35,115 bases of DNA. It comes from Luteitalea sp. GTDB taxonomy: Bacteria; Acidobacteriota; Vicinamibacteria; Vicinamibacterales; CAVVIG01. Made by a program: the position numbers and the translations under genes. The stretch is from NCBI GenBank assembly GCA_009380045.1, contig WHSN01000021.1:1-35115 (forward strand). Direction: 5' to 3'. How positions within the stretch are numbered: the stretch's first letter is position 1; the number at the start of each line of letters is the position of its first letter. This document shows positions 1 through 8,701 of the stretch, in pieces. Below the pieces are notes generated by a model, which saw only the letters and a list, made by a program, of their open reading frames with translations, was not told where the DNA came from and ran no database searches.

Positions 1-97
1 CAGAACAGTCTGTGCTATCGTCGGTTCGTTCACGCAATCGCCTCCGTGTGGGGAAACGCCGTCTTGTCAACAGCGTAGTACTCACTCGGAGGCGTTT

Positions 98-970
98 GTG
101 TTTCAGGGAAACTCGCTCACTCGTGAATTATTCGGGCTAGCCATTGATGCGACCTATGCCGCGGCGCACGCCGGCGTGGCGCAAGCCTATTTGGTCCGGC
201 CCCCCTCGCTTCCGGCAGTGCCCCCTGACGTTGCCGTTTTGAGAGCGCGGCTCGCGATTGAACGGGCTTTGGCGCTTGATAACTCGCTTCCGGAAGCGTA
301 CCTCGGCGCCGCACAAGTGCACATGGCTCGGCTCGATTGGGCGGCGGCCGGCCGCGAATACCGGCGTGCAATCGACGTTGCGCCGCGCCACTCGGTGGCC
401 CGGCAGCGTTACGCGATGTGGCTGTCTTATCAAGAGCGGTTCGAGGAAGCGATCCAACAAGCACGCCTCGGCGAATCGCTCGATCCACTCTCAGTACCGG
501 CCCGCAACACCGTTGCTGAAGTGCTGCGGCATGCCCGCCGGTGCGATGAAGCCATCCCGCAGGCGCAGCGGGCGCTGGAACTTAATCCGCATTTCGGACG
601 TGCTCACAGCATCTTTGCCCACTGTCAATTCGCTCAGGGCCAGCTGGACGCCGCGATTGAGGAATACCGAAGATCGTCCGGTACGACGGGCGGCAACCTG
701 GGGGCGACGTATGCTCTCGCCGGCCGGGCGATCGAAGCGCGTCGTATCCTCGCATCGCTTGAGGAGCGTTATTCGTTGACGCGGGGCAGCGCTGGAGAGA
801 TCGCGCAGGTGTATATCGGCCTGGGCGAGTTCGATCGGGCATTCGAATGGCTGGCACGCGCCGTGGACGACGGCGGCGTCTGGACACTCAAGGTGGCCGC
901 GGTGTGGGACCCGATTCGTTCCGATCCACGCTTCGAACAGCTGTTGCGCAAATCGGGCTTCGAAGGGTGA
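98..970 (+). CDS. TPR-repeat protein, possibly the C-terminal part of a larger protein
   Basis: The 290-residue product is almost entirely tetratricopeptide repeats, with alanine-rich helix pairs such as AYLGAAQVHMARLDWAAA and DEAIPQAQRALELNPHFGRA. Its end, VWDPIRSDPRFEQLLRKSGF, is the classic C-terminus of acidobacterial TPR proteins whose N-terminus is a Ser/Thr kinase or a winged-helix/TolB domain. The GTG at 98 has a good GGAGG six bases upstream. However, the same frame stays open to the first base of the window, and the protein begins abruptly inside a repeat. Either it is a free-standing TPR scaffold, or it is the tail of a longer gene that starts outside. TPRs mediate protein-protein contacts; no catalytic function is visible. 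Confidence 0.75.
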   Translation: MFQGNSLTRELFGLAIDATYAAAHAGVAQAYLVRPPSLPAVPPDVAVLRARLAIERALALDNSLPEAYLGAAQVHMARLDWAAAGREYRRAIDVAPRHSVARQRYAMWLSYQERFEEAIQQARLGESLDPLSVPARNTVAEVLRHARRCDEAIPQAQRALELNPHFGRAHSIFAHCQFAQGQLDAAIEEYRRSSGTTGGNLGATYALAGRAIEARRILASLEERYSLTRGSAGEIAQVYIGLGEFDRAFEWLARAVDDGGVWTLKVAAVWDPIRSDPRFEQLLRKSGFEG

Positions 971-1083
971 AGCATACCCGGCGGCTGCCTGACACGCTCC
1001 GCGCCGAAGTCCTACCATCGTCCAGATCTGGTGGCAGGGATGACTGAACGGCAGGGCTGGACGCCGGTGCCGTGATGTTTACC

Positions 1084-1317
1084 TTAGCCCGAGGTCAGCG
1101 GTCCTCCTCCAACGCCGCGGACAGGAGCGACCGATTGCCAGTTCGTGATCACTTGTATCTCGTTGGCCGACGCCGCTGGCGCACCACGCCTGACGATGAG
1201 GAAGCGGTCGCCATCAGGATCGACGTCGAATGCCACGACGTCCGCAGGCAGGTTCACCACCGGCCGTAGCACGCTAAGGGAGTAACGGATCGCCGTAACC
1301 GCTTTACCTGCCGCCCT
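1084..1317 (-). pseudogene. C-terminal remnant of a TolB-like/PD40 beta-propeller protein
   Basis: About 62 residues from a GTG at 1272, and some 15 more upstream in frame, match the end of the WD40-like beta-propeller found behind acidobacterial Ser/Thr kinases. The signature is a last blade reading FDVDPDGDRFLIVRR, followed by a strand ending QVITNWQS. There is no ribosome-binding site and no kinase or propeller upstream; the frame runs into the neighbouring proline-rich gene. I read it as a fragment left by deletion, not a functional gene. Confidence 0.55.
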
Positions 1318-1322
1318 ATTTG

Positions 1323-2102
1323 TTAGCGCGGAGGTGTCGGGCTTCCGGTGCCCACGCCGCCAGAAGCCGAAGGCCCCGCGGTTCCAGGTGCCGGCGCTGG
1401 AATCGTGGACGCGCCCGGGGTTGTGCTACTCGGGGTGCCGGTCGCGGGGGCTGCAGTCCCGGCGGGAGTCGCCGGTTCGGTTCCAGGCTGGCACGGCAGA
1501 AGGGTCCCGGTCGTGCCGGTGTTGCCGGGAGCCGGTGCCGTTCCGGCAACCAGAGCGGTGGGAGGGGGAGTGGCCGGTGCCTCGCCAGCCCCGATCGGCG
1601 CATTCGCGGTGTTGCTCGACGGAGTTGGCTGCGCGGGGGGCGTTGCGACCCCGGAGCCGAGGTTGGAGGTTGCCGAGTTCTGGGTGCCCGGACCGCCAAC
1701 AGTCGGGGTCAGTCCGCCCGCGACCGTGAACCTGCCGGTATTCGCTGCGGGCGTTGCGCCCTTGTCAACCGCCACGCCCGGAATCCACGCAGAGGCGTCG
1801 GTGCCTTCAGCCGCGGGCACACACGGGATGGTTGTCGGAGTGGTCGTCGGGACAGCCGTCGGCACCGACCCCGGATGCGTTCCCTGCCCCGTCGGAGGCG
1901 TCGTCGTCGGCTGGGCCCCGGGAGTGGCCGGCGCCGTGGGTGGTGCCGTCCTCGGCTGCATTCCGGGCTGCCGCGTCGGCGGCTGCGCTGGTGCCGCCCG
2001 CGCAGCTGGAGAAGAAGACGTGCTCTCGGCCCCCATTGTCGGCACCGCGAGGGCTGCCATCAAAACGGCGCCGCCGGCCGCCATCACAAGTTTACGTTTC
2101 AT
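1323..2102 (-). CDS. Secreted proline/threonine/alanine-rich low-complexity protein
   Basis: The start at 2102 (MKRKLVMAAGGAV...) is preferred over an ATG 29 codons upstream because AAAGAGG lies just before it and it opens a typical Sec signal peptide: basic MKRK, a hydrophobic stretch, and a likely cleavage after PTMGA. The mature part, about 235 residues, is dominated by Pro, Thr, Ala and Gly, with irregular PT/AP tracts. Two short islands, around IPCVPAAEG and LLPCQPG, contain the only cysteines. Such sequence is usually an extended, possibly glycosylated linker or cell-surface coat. No enzymatic domain is seen. The opposite strand is also open over this region because of composition, but it lacks a start signal and a plausible protein. 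Confidence 0.65.
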   Translation of the reverse strand: MKRKLVMAAGGAVLMAALAVPTMGAESTSSSPAARAAPAQPPTRQPGMQPRTAPPTAPATPGAQPTTTPPTGQGTHPGSVPTAVPTTTPTTIPCVPAAEGTDASAWIPGVAVDKGATPAANTGRFTVAGGLTPTVGGPGTQNSATSNLGSGVATPPAQPTPSSNTANAPIGAGEAPATPPPTALVAGTAPAPGNTGTTGTLLPCQPGTEPATPAGTAAPATGTPSSTTPGASTIPAPAPGTAGPSASGGVGTGSPTPPR

Positions 2103-2387
2103 AAAAGGGCCTCTTTGCGTGATGCGACGAGAACGCTCGAGTCGCATATGGTAGGAAAGGTTGCACGCATCGTGCCGCGGGATGTTCATGAGCTAGTGCG
2201 GATCGGTGCCGCGGGCCTCGTCACATGCGCACCGCGACGACGTGAAGGGCCGCACGCTGTCAGCGCGGCCACGACAGACGGCGGGCGGCGGCGTGGCGGC
2301 CATTGAACGAGCCGCCAAGCGGACCGGACGGATCAACGCCGGCAGCTTGCAGCCGAGGTAGCCTGCCGCCGTCCGGACGATCCGTGA

Positions 2388-2920
2388 TCCCTGCGCGTCG
2401 CACGACACCTATTGGCGTTGACGTGGCAAGAGCACCTCGATCCCGAGCTCCGCTTCATCACGGTCCGTCAGGACAAGACCAGCAAGACCTTGCGACGCCC
2501 ACACGTAGTGCCGATCAGCGAGCAACTCCGCGTCATCCTGCGCGACGCCCGCCAGCGGACCCACACCCACGTCGTCGAATATCGCCAGCGCCCGGTGACA
2601 TCGATCAACGGCGGCTTGCGGCTCGCCGTGGAACGCGCCGGACTCCGCTTCGGGCGCGCCGTCGGCGGCGCCACCTTCCATACGCTCCGACACACGGCCG
2701 CGTCCCTGTTGGCGGAACTCGGTGAGTCGGAAGCGATTCGCAAGGAAGTCATGGGCATCGCGACATCGCCACGACGCAGCGCGGTTACGGGGATCTCGGC
2801 CTATTCCTGCCTGCTGACGGAACGCGCTTCCAGCAACCTCCCTTTCAGCGCCAGTGGCTCATCTTCCTCACCCGGCCGCTCACCCCTCTGGTGGTGCACC
2901 AGGTCGTTCTTCTCGCGTGA
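2388..2920 (+). pseudogene. Tyrosine recombinase/phage integrase, truncated and frameshifted
   Basis: The frame beginning after the stop at 2385 encodes the second half of an integrase catalytic domain. It has the beta-sheet ITVRQDKTSKTLRRPHVVPI with the catalytic Lys region, then the box-II motif HTLRHTAASLLAELG (HxLRH). At about 2756 the frame slips by one base: the continuation HRDIATTQR, then GYGDLG, is read in the next frame and ends at 2920. The N-terminal DNA-binding domain and first catalytic Arg are missing, and an extra residue separates the expected nucleophilic Tyr from its motif. The enzyme must be dead. A homologous fragment lies at about 12695. Confidence 0.8.
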
Positions 2921-2982
2921 AGCTCGCGCGCACATACCGCATGGCAAAGTAGCACACGCTGGCCGCCGGGCCGCGGGCCGAG

Positions 2983-3420
2983 TTGGAGGCCGCACTGACC
3001 TACTTCGCCATTGCGGCGCCGAAGCACACGGCAGACGAAGAAGAGAGCCTCTTGCCGCGGCTTCGAACGGCGGGTGATTCCGCGAGGGTGCAGGCCCTCG
3101 ATCGGCTCGACCGGCTGCAGCAGGATCACGACGAGGCCTGCCGGCATCATGCCGCGGTGGACCTGCTCGGGCGGCGATGGCTCGAGACCGGCGGCCTCAC
3201 TCCGGCGGAGGCAGGTGCGCTGCGCGCGCACCTCGCGACGCTCCAGGCCATTTACACGGAGCACATTGACATCGAGGATCGCGAGCTATTTCCGGCCGCC
3301 GCCCGTCTGCTCTCCTCCGGCCAGCTCGTCGAGGTCGGCCTCGAGATGGCCGCGCGTCGGAAAGGCGGGTCCAAGACTGCAAGCCACGCCGGTCCCCGGT
3401 CACCTATACTCCGTTCGTGA
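2983..3420 (+). CDS. Hemerythrin HHE-domain protein, N-terminally truncated
   Basis: Three of the four helices of a hemerythrin-like di-iron domain are recognisable: PKHTADEEESLLPRL (His15, Glu19), LQQDHDEA (His49) and YTEHIDIEDRELF (His94, Asp99). The family normally begins 30-40 residues earlier, with a helix carrying another iron-ligand His. Here an in-frame TAG at 2950 cuts that off, and the DNA upstream is integrase remnant. Only a TTG (2983) is available near the fold. With a ligand missing, oxygen or NO binding may be lost. The gene overlaps the next by four bases (GTGA), so it once formed, or still forms, the head of the downstream redox operon. Confidence 0.65.
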   Translation: MEAALTYFAIAAPKHTADEEESLLPRLRTAGDSARVQALDRLDRLQQDHDEACRHHAAVDLLGRRWLETGGLTPAEAGALRAHLATLQAIYTEHIDIEDRELFPAAARLLSSGQLVEVGLEMAARRKGGSKTASHAGPRSPILRS

Positions 3421-4490
3421 CGGCTTCTCCTCGCGCTGACGTCGCTCGGGCCACCGGATGGGGTCTATTCATTGCATCACTGGTCCTCGCCGGCATCTAT
3501 TTCGGTAGCCGCCGGCTGCGGGATTTCGACGCGGCGCTTGTCCCCTACGCGGGCGCCAGTGTGTTTTCAGCGTTTGGTCTCGGGTACCGGTACTCGATGT
3601 GGCTGACGAAACCGCCGACCCGTCTCTTCTGGCGGCGCGGCTGGCGGTTGTTCTTCGCGCCGTCGCGCGTGGCGCAGAACCTCTCCCGACTCGCCGCGCT
3701 CTTCGCCGTGAACATCGTCGCGCAGCGGTTCATCGAGAAGCGATCGCCGTTGCGGTGGGCGGCACATTGGTTCATTTTCTGGGGCTGCATGCTAGCCGCA
3801 GCGGTCACGTTCCCGCTCTCCTTCGGGTGGATTCATTTCGAGACGGCGGGGGCCGTGCAGGAACGCTACCAGGCGTTCGTGTTCGGCCTGCGCGTGTTCA
3901 CGTTCGACCTCGCCAGTCCGCTTGCGCCGCTCGTGTTCAACGTGTTGGATATTTCGGCGGTGCTCGTGATTGTCGGCGTGTCACTGGCGATGTGGCGGCG
4001 CGGCCGCGATCGCGGTGCGCTGGCGGTCCAGCAGTTCGGGGCCGATCTGTTGCCACTGGTGATGCTCTTCGCGGTATCGATCACCGGCGTCTTCCTGACG
4101 GTCTCCACCCACCTCATGCGAGGACTGCACTTCGTGTTCCTGTCGCAGCTGCACGCCGTCACGGTGATCTTCACGCTGCTGTACTTGCCCTTTGGCAAGT
4201 TCTTCCACATCTTCCAGCGGCCCGCGCAGCTTGGCGTCGCCTTCTATCGCGAAACCGGCGCGAAGGGTGAGGCGGCCCCCTGCGCGCGATGCGGCGAACC
4301 GTTCGCGTCGCGGATGCATGTCGAGGATCTCAAGCAGGTCGAGCGCGAGCTGGGCATCCGATACGAGGCGGTGCGGGTGAAGGCGAGCGCACCGGACAGT
4401 ACTACCGCGCACTATCAGGACATCTGTCCGGCCTGCCGCCGCAAGAACCTCGCCTTGACGCAAGATGCGCTCTGGAGGCGCGGCGAGTAA
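3417..4490 (+). CDS. NarI/HdrE-like cytochrome b membrane subunit with C-terminal zinc ribbon
   Basis: This 357-residue protein has about six hydrophobic helices (near residues 14-31, 42-62, 118-138, 170-195, 207-230 and 238-262). The sequence [15 protein letters not shown] resembles the heme-ligand helix of NarI/DsrM/HdrE quinone-linked cytochromes b, and a second His sits in [10 protein letters not shown]. This makes it a likely b-heme anchor exchanging electrons with quinone. The soluble C-terminus carries paired CARC and CPAC motifs that probably bind one zinc. It starts with GTG overlapping the hemerythrin stop, and its stop overlaps the next ATG (TAATG). Relatives may be labelled MFS transporter, which the heme motif argues against. 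Exact family not certain. Confidence 0.75.
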   Translation: MTASPRADVARATGWGLFIASLVLAGIYFGSRRLRDFDAALVPYAGASVFSAFGLGYRYSMWLTKPPTRLFWRRGWRLFFAPSRVAQNLSRLAALFAVNIVAQRFIEKRSPLRWAAHWFIFWGCMLAAAVTFPLSFGWIHFETAGAVQERYQAFVFGLRVFTFDLASPLAPLVFNVLDISAVLVIVGVSLAMWRRGRDRGALAVQQFGADLLPLVMLFAVSITGVFLTVSTHLMRGLHFVFLSQLHAVTVIFTLLYLPFGKFFHIFQRPAQLGVAFYRETGAKGEAAPCARCGEPFASRMHVEDLKQVERELGIRYEAVRVKASAPDSTTAHYQDICPACRRKNLALTQDALWRRGE

Positions 4491-6712
4491 TGGCCAAGCT
4501 GCCGGCCTCGATTTCGGATCTCGTAGCGCAATTCGGCCCGCATCTCAAGAGCGAGCCGGCCGGGGGGTGGACCACGCGCGGCGAACCTGACCGGATCGTG
4601 CCGACTCACTGCTGCTTCTGCGGCCAGCAGTGCGGCATTCAGCTCAAAGTGAAAGACGAGAAGATCGTCGGTTTCGAACCCTGGGAGGAGTTCCCCTTCA
4701 ACAAAGGGAAGCTCTGTCCCAAGGGCGTGAAGCGCTACATGCAGGACGAGCACCCAGATCGCCTGTTGACGCCGCTCATCCGCACCGAGGCGAACGGCTT
4801 CCAGCCGATCGATTGGGACACCGCGCTCGACCGCACCGCGCGCGAGATCCAGCGCATTCAGTCGGCGTACGGGCGTGACGCATTCGCCGTACTGACCGGC
4901 GCGTCGCTGACCAACGAAAAGGCGTACCTGATGGGCAAGTTCGCGCGTGTCGCCGTGCGGACCGCCAACATCGATTACAACGGCCGCCTCTGCATGGTGT
5001 CGGCCGGGGCCGCGTCGAAGAAGATTCTCGGCATCGATCGCAGCGCCAACCCGTGGAGCGACATTCCGAAGGCGAAGGTGATTCTTGTTGCGGGCGCGAA
5101 CATCGCCGAGTGCGCCCCGATCACGACGGACTATCTCTGGCAAGCGCGGGAGAACGGGGCGAAGCTCATCGTGATCGATCCGCGCCTGACGCCCATCGCC
5201 CGCACCGCCGATCTCTTCATCCCGGTACGCTCGGGCGGTGATATCGGGGTCTTCTACGGCATGCTGCACGTCATGGTGCAGCGTGGCTGGATCAACCGCG
5301 AGTTCATCGCGGCACATACCACCGGCTGGGGCGCCGTCGAGGCCATCGTCGAACGGTATACCCCGGAATACGCGGCGACGGTCGCCAGCGTGCCCGCCTC
5401 GATGATCGTGCGCGCGGCCGAGATGTGGGGGCCTGCCGACACAAGCTTCCTGCTGCACGCCCGCGGCATCGAGCACCATTCAAAGGGCGTCGAGAACTGT
5501 ATGGCCGCCATCAACCTGGTGGTGGCCACAGGCCGCATCGGACGCGAAGGCTGCGGCTACGCGATGATCACCGGCCAGGGCAACGGCCAGGGCGCGCGCG
5601 AACAGGGACAGAAATGCGATCAGCTGCCCGGTGCGCGCGACATCGAGAACCCGGCGCACCGGGAGTACATTGCCGGCGTCTGGGGGGTTGACGAATCCAC
5701 CATCCCAAATACCGGGTTGTCGGCTGTGCCGCTGCTCGAAGCGATCCACGACGGCCGCATCAAGGGCCTCCTGCTCCTCTGCTTCAACCCGGCGGTCTCG
5801 TTGCCAGACGGCGACTTCGTCCGCGAAGCGCTTGGACGCCTCGAGTTCTTCACGGTGATCGACTTCTTCATGTCGGAGACGGCGCGCTACGCCGACCTCG
5901 TGCTCCCCGGCTCGCTGATGGAGGAGGACGAAGGGACCACCACCAACGTCGAGGGACGCGTGATCCATCACCGCCAGGTCGTCCAGCCACCGGAGGGTGC
6001 GCGTCAGGACTGGCGGATCATCTGCGCCCTCGCGCAGAGGCTGGGCGCCGGCGACAAGTTCCAGTACCAGTCGTCGCGCGACATCTTCGAGGAGCTACGC
6101 ATCGCCTCGAAAGGCGGCGTCGCCGACTACGCCGGCATCACGTGGGAGCGCATCGATCGCGAGATGGGCGTGTGCTGGCCGTGCCCGTCGCTCGATCATC
6201 CCGGCACGCCGCGCCTGTACGAAGGCTGGGAGTTCGGCCATCCCGACGGCAAGGCGCATTTTCAGCCGGCCGACTGGCGGCCGGCCGCCGAAGAGCCAGA
6301 CGCCGACTACCCGATCGTGCTGACGACGGGACGGGTGGTGTCGCAGTATCTGTCGGGCACTCAGACGCGTCGCATCGGCGCGCTCGTCGACCAATACCCG
6401 CAGCCGCAGTGCGAGATCCATCCGCGCCTGGCTGAGTCGCTCGGGATCGTGGATGGCGATTTCGTCCGCGTCGAGAGCCGTCGCGGCGCCATCGTCGTCC
6501 GCGCGCAGGTGGTGAGAACCATTCGGCCCGACACCGTGTTCATCCCGTATCACTGGCCGCTCGACCGATCGGCGAACACCTGCACGATCCGCGCAATCGA
6601 TCCCGTCTCCAAGATTCCCGAGTTCAAGATCTGCGCCGTTCGCGTGTCCAGGGCGCCCGCGCCGTCCGGCGATATCGCGGCGCTCGAGACGGCGGCCGGA
6701 GGCATCCGGTGA
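4490..6712 (+). CDS. Molybdopterin (bisPGD) oxidoreductase, NasA/NapA-like catalytic subunit
   Basis: 740 residues. The ATG at 4490, with GGAGG 11 bases upstream, is chosen over a longer in-frame extension that lies inside the previous gene. Residues 41-76 hold the N-terminal [4Fe-4S] ligands (CxxCxxxC, then Cys76 in GKLCPKG). Cys168 in [10 protein letters not shown] is at the position of the molybdenum ligand, as in Nap/Nas nitrate reductases and Cys-type formate dehydrogenases; no selenocysteine is used. Molybdopterin-dinucleotide regions follow, e.g. [12 protein letters not shown] and [16 protein letters not shown], and a C-terminal Molydop_binding barrel begins near [19 protein letters not shown]. 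There is no Tat signal, so the site is probably cytoplasmic. With its neighbours it may reduce nitrate or a related oxyanion, or oxidise formate; the sequence alone does not decide. Confidence 0.9.
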   Translation: MAKLPASISDLVAQFGPHLKSEPAGGWTTRGEPDRIVPTHCCFCGQQCGIQLKVKDEKIVGFEPWEEFPFNKGKLCPKGVKRYMQDEHPDRLLTPLIRTEANGFQPIDWDTALDRTAREIQRIQSAYGRDAFAVLTGASLTNEKAYLMGKFARVAVRTANIDYNGRLCMVSAGAASKKILGIDRSANPWSDIPKAKVILVAGANIAECAPITTDYLWQARENGAKLIVIDPRLTPIARTADLFIPVRSGGDIGVFYGMLHVMVQRGWINREFIAAHTTGWGAVEAIVERYTPEYAATVASVPASMIVRAAEMWGPADTSFLLHARGIEHHSKGVENCMAAINLVVATGRIGREGCGYAMITGQGNGQGAREQGQKCDQLPGARDIENPAHREYIAGVWGVDESTIPNTGLSAVPLLEAIHDGRIKGLLLLCFNPAVSLPDGDFVREALGRLEFFTVIDFFMSETARYADLVLPGSLMEEDEGTTTNVEGRVIHHRQVVQPPEGARQDWRIICALAQRLGAGDKFQYQSSRDIFEELRIASKGGVADYAGITWERIDREMGVCWPCPSLDHPGTPRLYEGWEFGHPDGKAHFQPADWRPAAEEPDADYPIVLTTGRVVSQYLSGTQTRRIGALVDQYPQPQCEIHPRLAESLGIVDGDFVRVESRRGAIVVRAQVVRTIRPDTVFIPYHWPLDRSANTCTIRAIDPVSKIPEFKICAVRVSRAPAPSGDIAALETAAGGIR

Positions 6713-7335
6713 GCGAGCTCGCGTTCTTCATCGACTACTCGCGCTGCATCGGGTGTCAGGCCTGTGTACATGCGTGCGAGGAATGCGACACGCACCGGGG
6801 GCGATCGCTCATCCACCTCGAAACGATCGAGCGGCGTGACAGCGTGCAGACGGCGCCGCAGGTGTGCATGCACTGCGAAGACCCGATCTGCGCGCAGGTC
6901 TGTCCCGCCGACGCCATCAAGCAGACCGCCGAGGGCGTCGTCCAGAGCTCGCTCAAGCCGCGCTGCATCGGCTGCTCGAACTGCGTGCTCGCGTGCCCGT
7001 TCGGCGTGCCCAAGTACGACGGCGACGCCGATCAGATGATGAAGTGCGACATGTGCTACGACCGTACGAGCACGGGCCGGCGTCCGATGTGCGCCACCGT
7101 GTGTCCTTCGGGCGCACTGGCGTTCACGACGATCGAAGAGATCATGCAGACGCGACAGGGACGGGCGGTCAACGACTGGCAGTTCGGCGACCAGCACGTG
7201 CGCACAAAGGTCTTCGTCCTCGTGCCCACGGAGGTGACGCGCGTGAACGTGGCGGTGATTCCCCTCAGCTCGCTCAGGCGATCACAGCCGCCGCCGGTTC
7301 CGTACGATGTCGCGGCACTGCTGGAGGGCCAGTAA
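6709..7335 (+). CDS. Four-cluster [4Fe-4S] ferredoxin subunit (DmsB/NrfC type)
   Basis: This 208-residue protein carries four cysteine groups typical of the electron-transfer subunit of Mo-enzyme complexes: [11 protein letters not shown] (13-23), [14 protein letters not shown] (53-66), [12 protein letters not shown] (86-97) and CDMC...CATVCP (113-133). It should wire the catalytic Mo subunit to the membrane cytochrome and/or the Rieske protein. It has no Tat leader, in keeping with the leaderless catalytic subunit. The GTG start overlaps the preceding TGA by four bases, and its TAA overlaps the next ATG, so translation is coupled. Confidence 0.92.
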   Translation: MSELAFFIDYSRCIGCQACVHACEECDTHRGRSLIHLETIERRDSVQTAPQVCMHCEDPICAQVCPADAIKQTAEGVVQSSLKPRCIGCSNCVLACPFGVPKYDGDADQMMKCDMCYDRTSTGRRPMCATVCPSGALAFTTIEEIMQTRQGRAVNDWQFGDQHVRTKVFVLVPTEVTRVNVAVIPLSSLRRSQPPPVPYDVAALLEGQ

Positions 7336-7823
7336 TGGCTGACGACCGTCCGCGCTGGCGCGAGGACTTCCCCGTCCGGTGGGACGAAGACCACTACATG
7401 ACGCGGCGGGAACTGGCGAAGTTTCTCACGCTCGGTTCGGGTCTGTTGGCGAGCGTCAACGTCCTGATCGCGTTCATCGGCCTGACGGGCCGCGCGCCCG
7501 CCGCGCCTGTCAGGCGAATCGCTGCCGCCGACGAGGTTGCACCAGGAGGGTCGTTATTGTTCCGCTACCCGAGCGACGATGACCCGTGCATTCTGGTGCG
7601 TGACGCGGCGGGACGTATCGACGCATTCTCGCAGGTATGCACGCACCTGTCGTGCGCTGTCGTCCACCGGCCCGGCGACGACGTGCTGGCCTGCCCCTGC
7701 CACAAGGGATCGTTCTCCGCGCGCGAAGGGCTCCCGCTGGCGGGGCCGCCGACGCGGCGCCTGCCGCGCATTGTGATCGAGCGGCGCGGCGCCGATCTGG
7801 TGGCGACGGGCGTCGAGGTGTAG
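7335..7823 (+). CDS. Tat-anchored Rieske [2Fe-2S] protein, bc1 type
   Basis: 162 residues. The N-terminus has a twin-arginine motif (TRRELAKFL) before a single hydrophobic helix (about 33-52), which fits a Tat-exported, membrane-anchored protein with its cluster outside the cytoplasm. The cluster motifs are CTHLSC (102-107) and CPCHKGSF (120-127): Cys102, His104, Cys120 and His123 bind iron, while Cys107 and Cys122 form the disulfide typical of high-potential bc1/b6f Rieske proteins. Its presence next to a cytochrome b-like subunit suggests a quinol-oxidising or quinone-reducing branch that feeds the Mo enzyme. The start overlaps the previous stop (TAATG). Confidence 0.9.
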   Translation: MADDRPRWREDFPVRWDEDHYMTRRELAKFLTLGSGLLASVNVLIAFIGLTGRAPAAPVRRIAAADEVAPGGSLLFRYPSDDDPCILVRDAAGRIDAFSQVCTHLSCAVVHRPGDDVLACPCHKGSFSAREGLPLAGPPTRRLPRIVIERRGADLVATGVEV

Positions 7824-7824
7824 T

Positions 7825-8064
7825 GTGGAAACCCGGCAGCAGGGCTCGATCCTTTTCTCCGCCGTGCTTGTCCTCATCGCCTTGCTCGTGGTGATCCAGT
7901 TGTGGCTCGTCGCCGCGGCGCTTGACGCGCTGTTTGCGCGCCAGCTCGTCGTCCTCGTGCCGACCGCCATCGCGTCGGGCATGCTGTTTTTGTTGAGCGG
8001 CGGATTGCTCTGGTACGTGGTGTCGTTCGATGCGCGCCTCCGCCAATGGGGCCCGCGTGGCTGA
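7825..8064 (+). CDS. Small two-helix membrane protein
   Basis: 79 residues with two clear transmembrane helices (about 9-33 and 40-65) and a short basic tail. The GTG lies one base after the Rieske stop, and the end overlaps the HPP gene, so it belongs to the operon. It resembles short uncharacterised subunits seen next to Rieske and Mo-oxidoreductase genes (possibly DUF6755). It is probably a structural or assembly subunit of the membrane complex; no cofactor residues are conserved. Confidence 0.75.
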   Translation: METRQQGSILFSAVLVLIALLVVIQLWLVAAALDALFARQLVVLVPTAIASGMLFLLSGGLLWYVVSFDARLRQWGPRG

Positions 8065-8701
8065 CGGCTCGCCCCGACCGCCGCTCGTCGTCCAGCCCCC
8101 GGAAGTTACGCGGAGCCTGGCCGCACGACTCCAGGTCACCCACCTGCTGACGCGTTATTCGGAGCGCCCCATCTGGGCCCTGTTCATGTTTCTGAACGGC
8201 TTCATCACGATCGCGCTCCTGGCCGCCGTCGCGATGGTGTCCCGTACTCCGTTCGTGTTTCCCTCGCTGGGCCCGACCGCGTTTCTGTTCTTCTTCACTC
8301 CCCACGCGCCGGCGGCGAGCCCTCGGCACACGATCTACGGGCACGCGATCGGCATCCTGTGCGGGTACGGGGCCCTCTGGCTGTTCGGCCTGCACCACGG
8401 CCCGCCGGCGATGGCCACCGGCGTCTCGGCCGCGCGCGTCGGCGCCGCGGCGCTGTCGCTGGCGTCGACGGGCGCGTTGATGATTCTCGCGAAAGCGGCA
8501 CACCCGCCCGCCGGTGCGACGACCCTCATCATCTCACTCGGGATCGTGACGCGACCACTCCACCTGCTTGTGATCGAGATCGCCGTGGCCATCCTGACGC
8601 TGCAGGCGATCGTCATCAACCGGCTCGCCGGCATCGACTACCCACTCTGGGCTCTCCGGGATCGCCCGGTGACCACCGAGGCGGCCGCGGACGGTTCGTA
8701 G
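8030..8701 (+). CDS. HPP-family membrane protein, candidate nitrite permease
   Basis: 223 residues with four to five hydrophobic helices and the family-naming motif in KAAHPPAGATTLII (HPP at 158-160), plus FPSLGPTAF, also typical of the family. HPP proteins of cyanobacteria and chloroplasts have been reported as nitrite transporters, so finding one here supports nitrogen-oxyanion chemistry for the operon. The upstream ATG (8030) overlaps the previous gene by 35 bases. An in-frame GTG at 8057, overlapping by only eight, fits the operon spacing better and may be the real start. Confidence 0.88.
   Translation: MRASANGARVADGSPRPPLVVQPPEVTRSLAARLQVTHLLTRYSERPIWALFMFLNGFITIALLAAVAMVSRTPFVFPSLGPTAFLFFFTPHAPAASPRHTIYGHAIGILCGYGALWLFGLHHGPPAMATGVSAARVGAAALSLASTGALMILAKAAHPPAGATTLIISLGIVTRPLHLLVIEIAVAILTLQAIVINRLAGIDYPLWALRDRPVTTEAAADGS

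Noticed and set aside
1348-2154. Val/Pro/Gly-rich plus-strand frame opposite the Pro-rich gene
   Set aside because: Only the minus-strand reading has a ribosome-binding site and a signal peptide.
4289-4489. N-terminal extension of the Mo oxidoreductase
   Set aside because: It lies wholly within the preceding membrane-protein gene in another frame; the ATG at 4490 has a ribosome-binding site and starts just before the [4Fe-4S] motif.
4490-6712. Selenocysteine formate dehydrogenase
   Set aside because: The Mo-ligand position is an ordinary Cys codon (4991-4993), and no in-frame TGA interrupts the gene.
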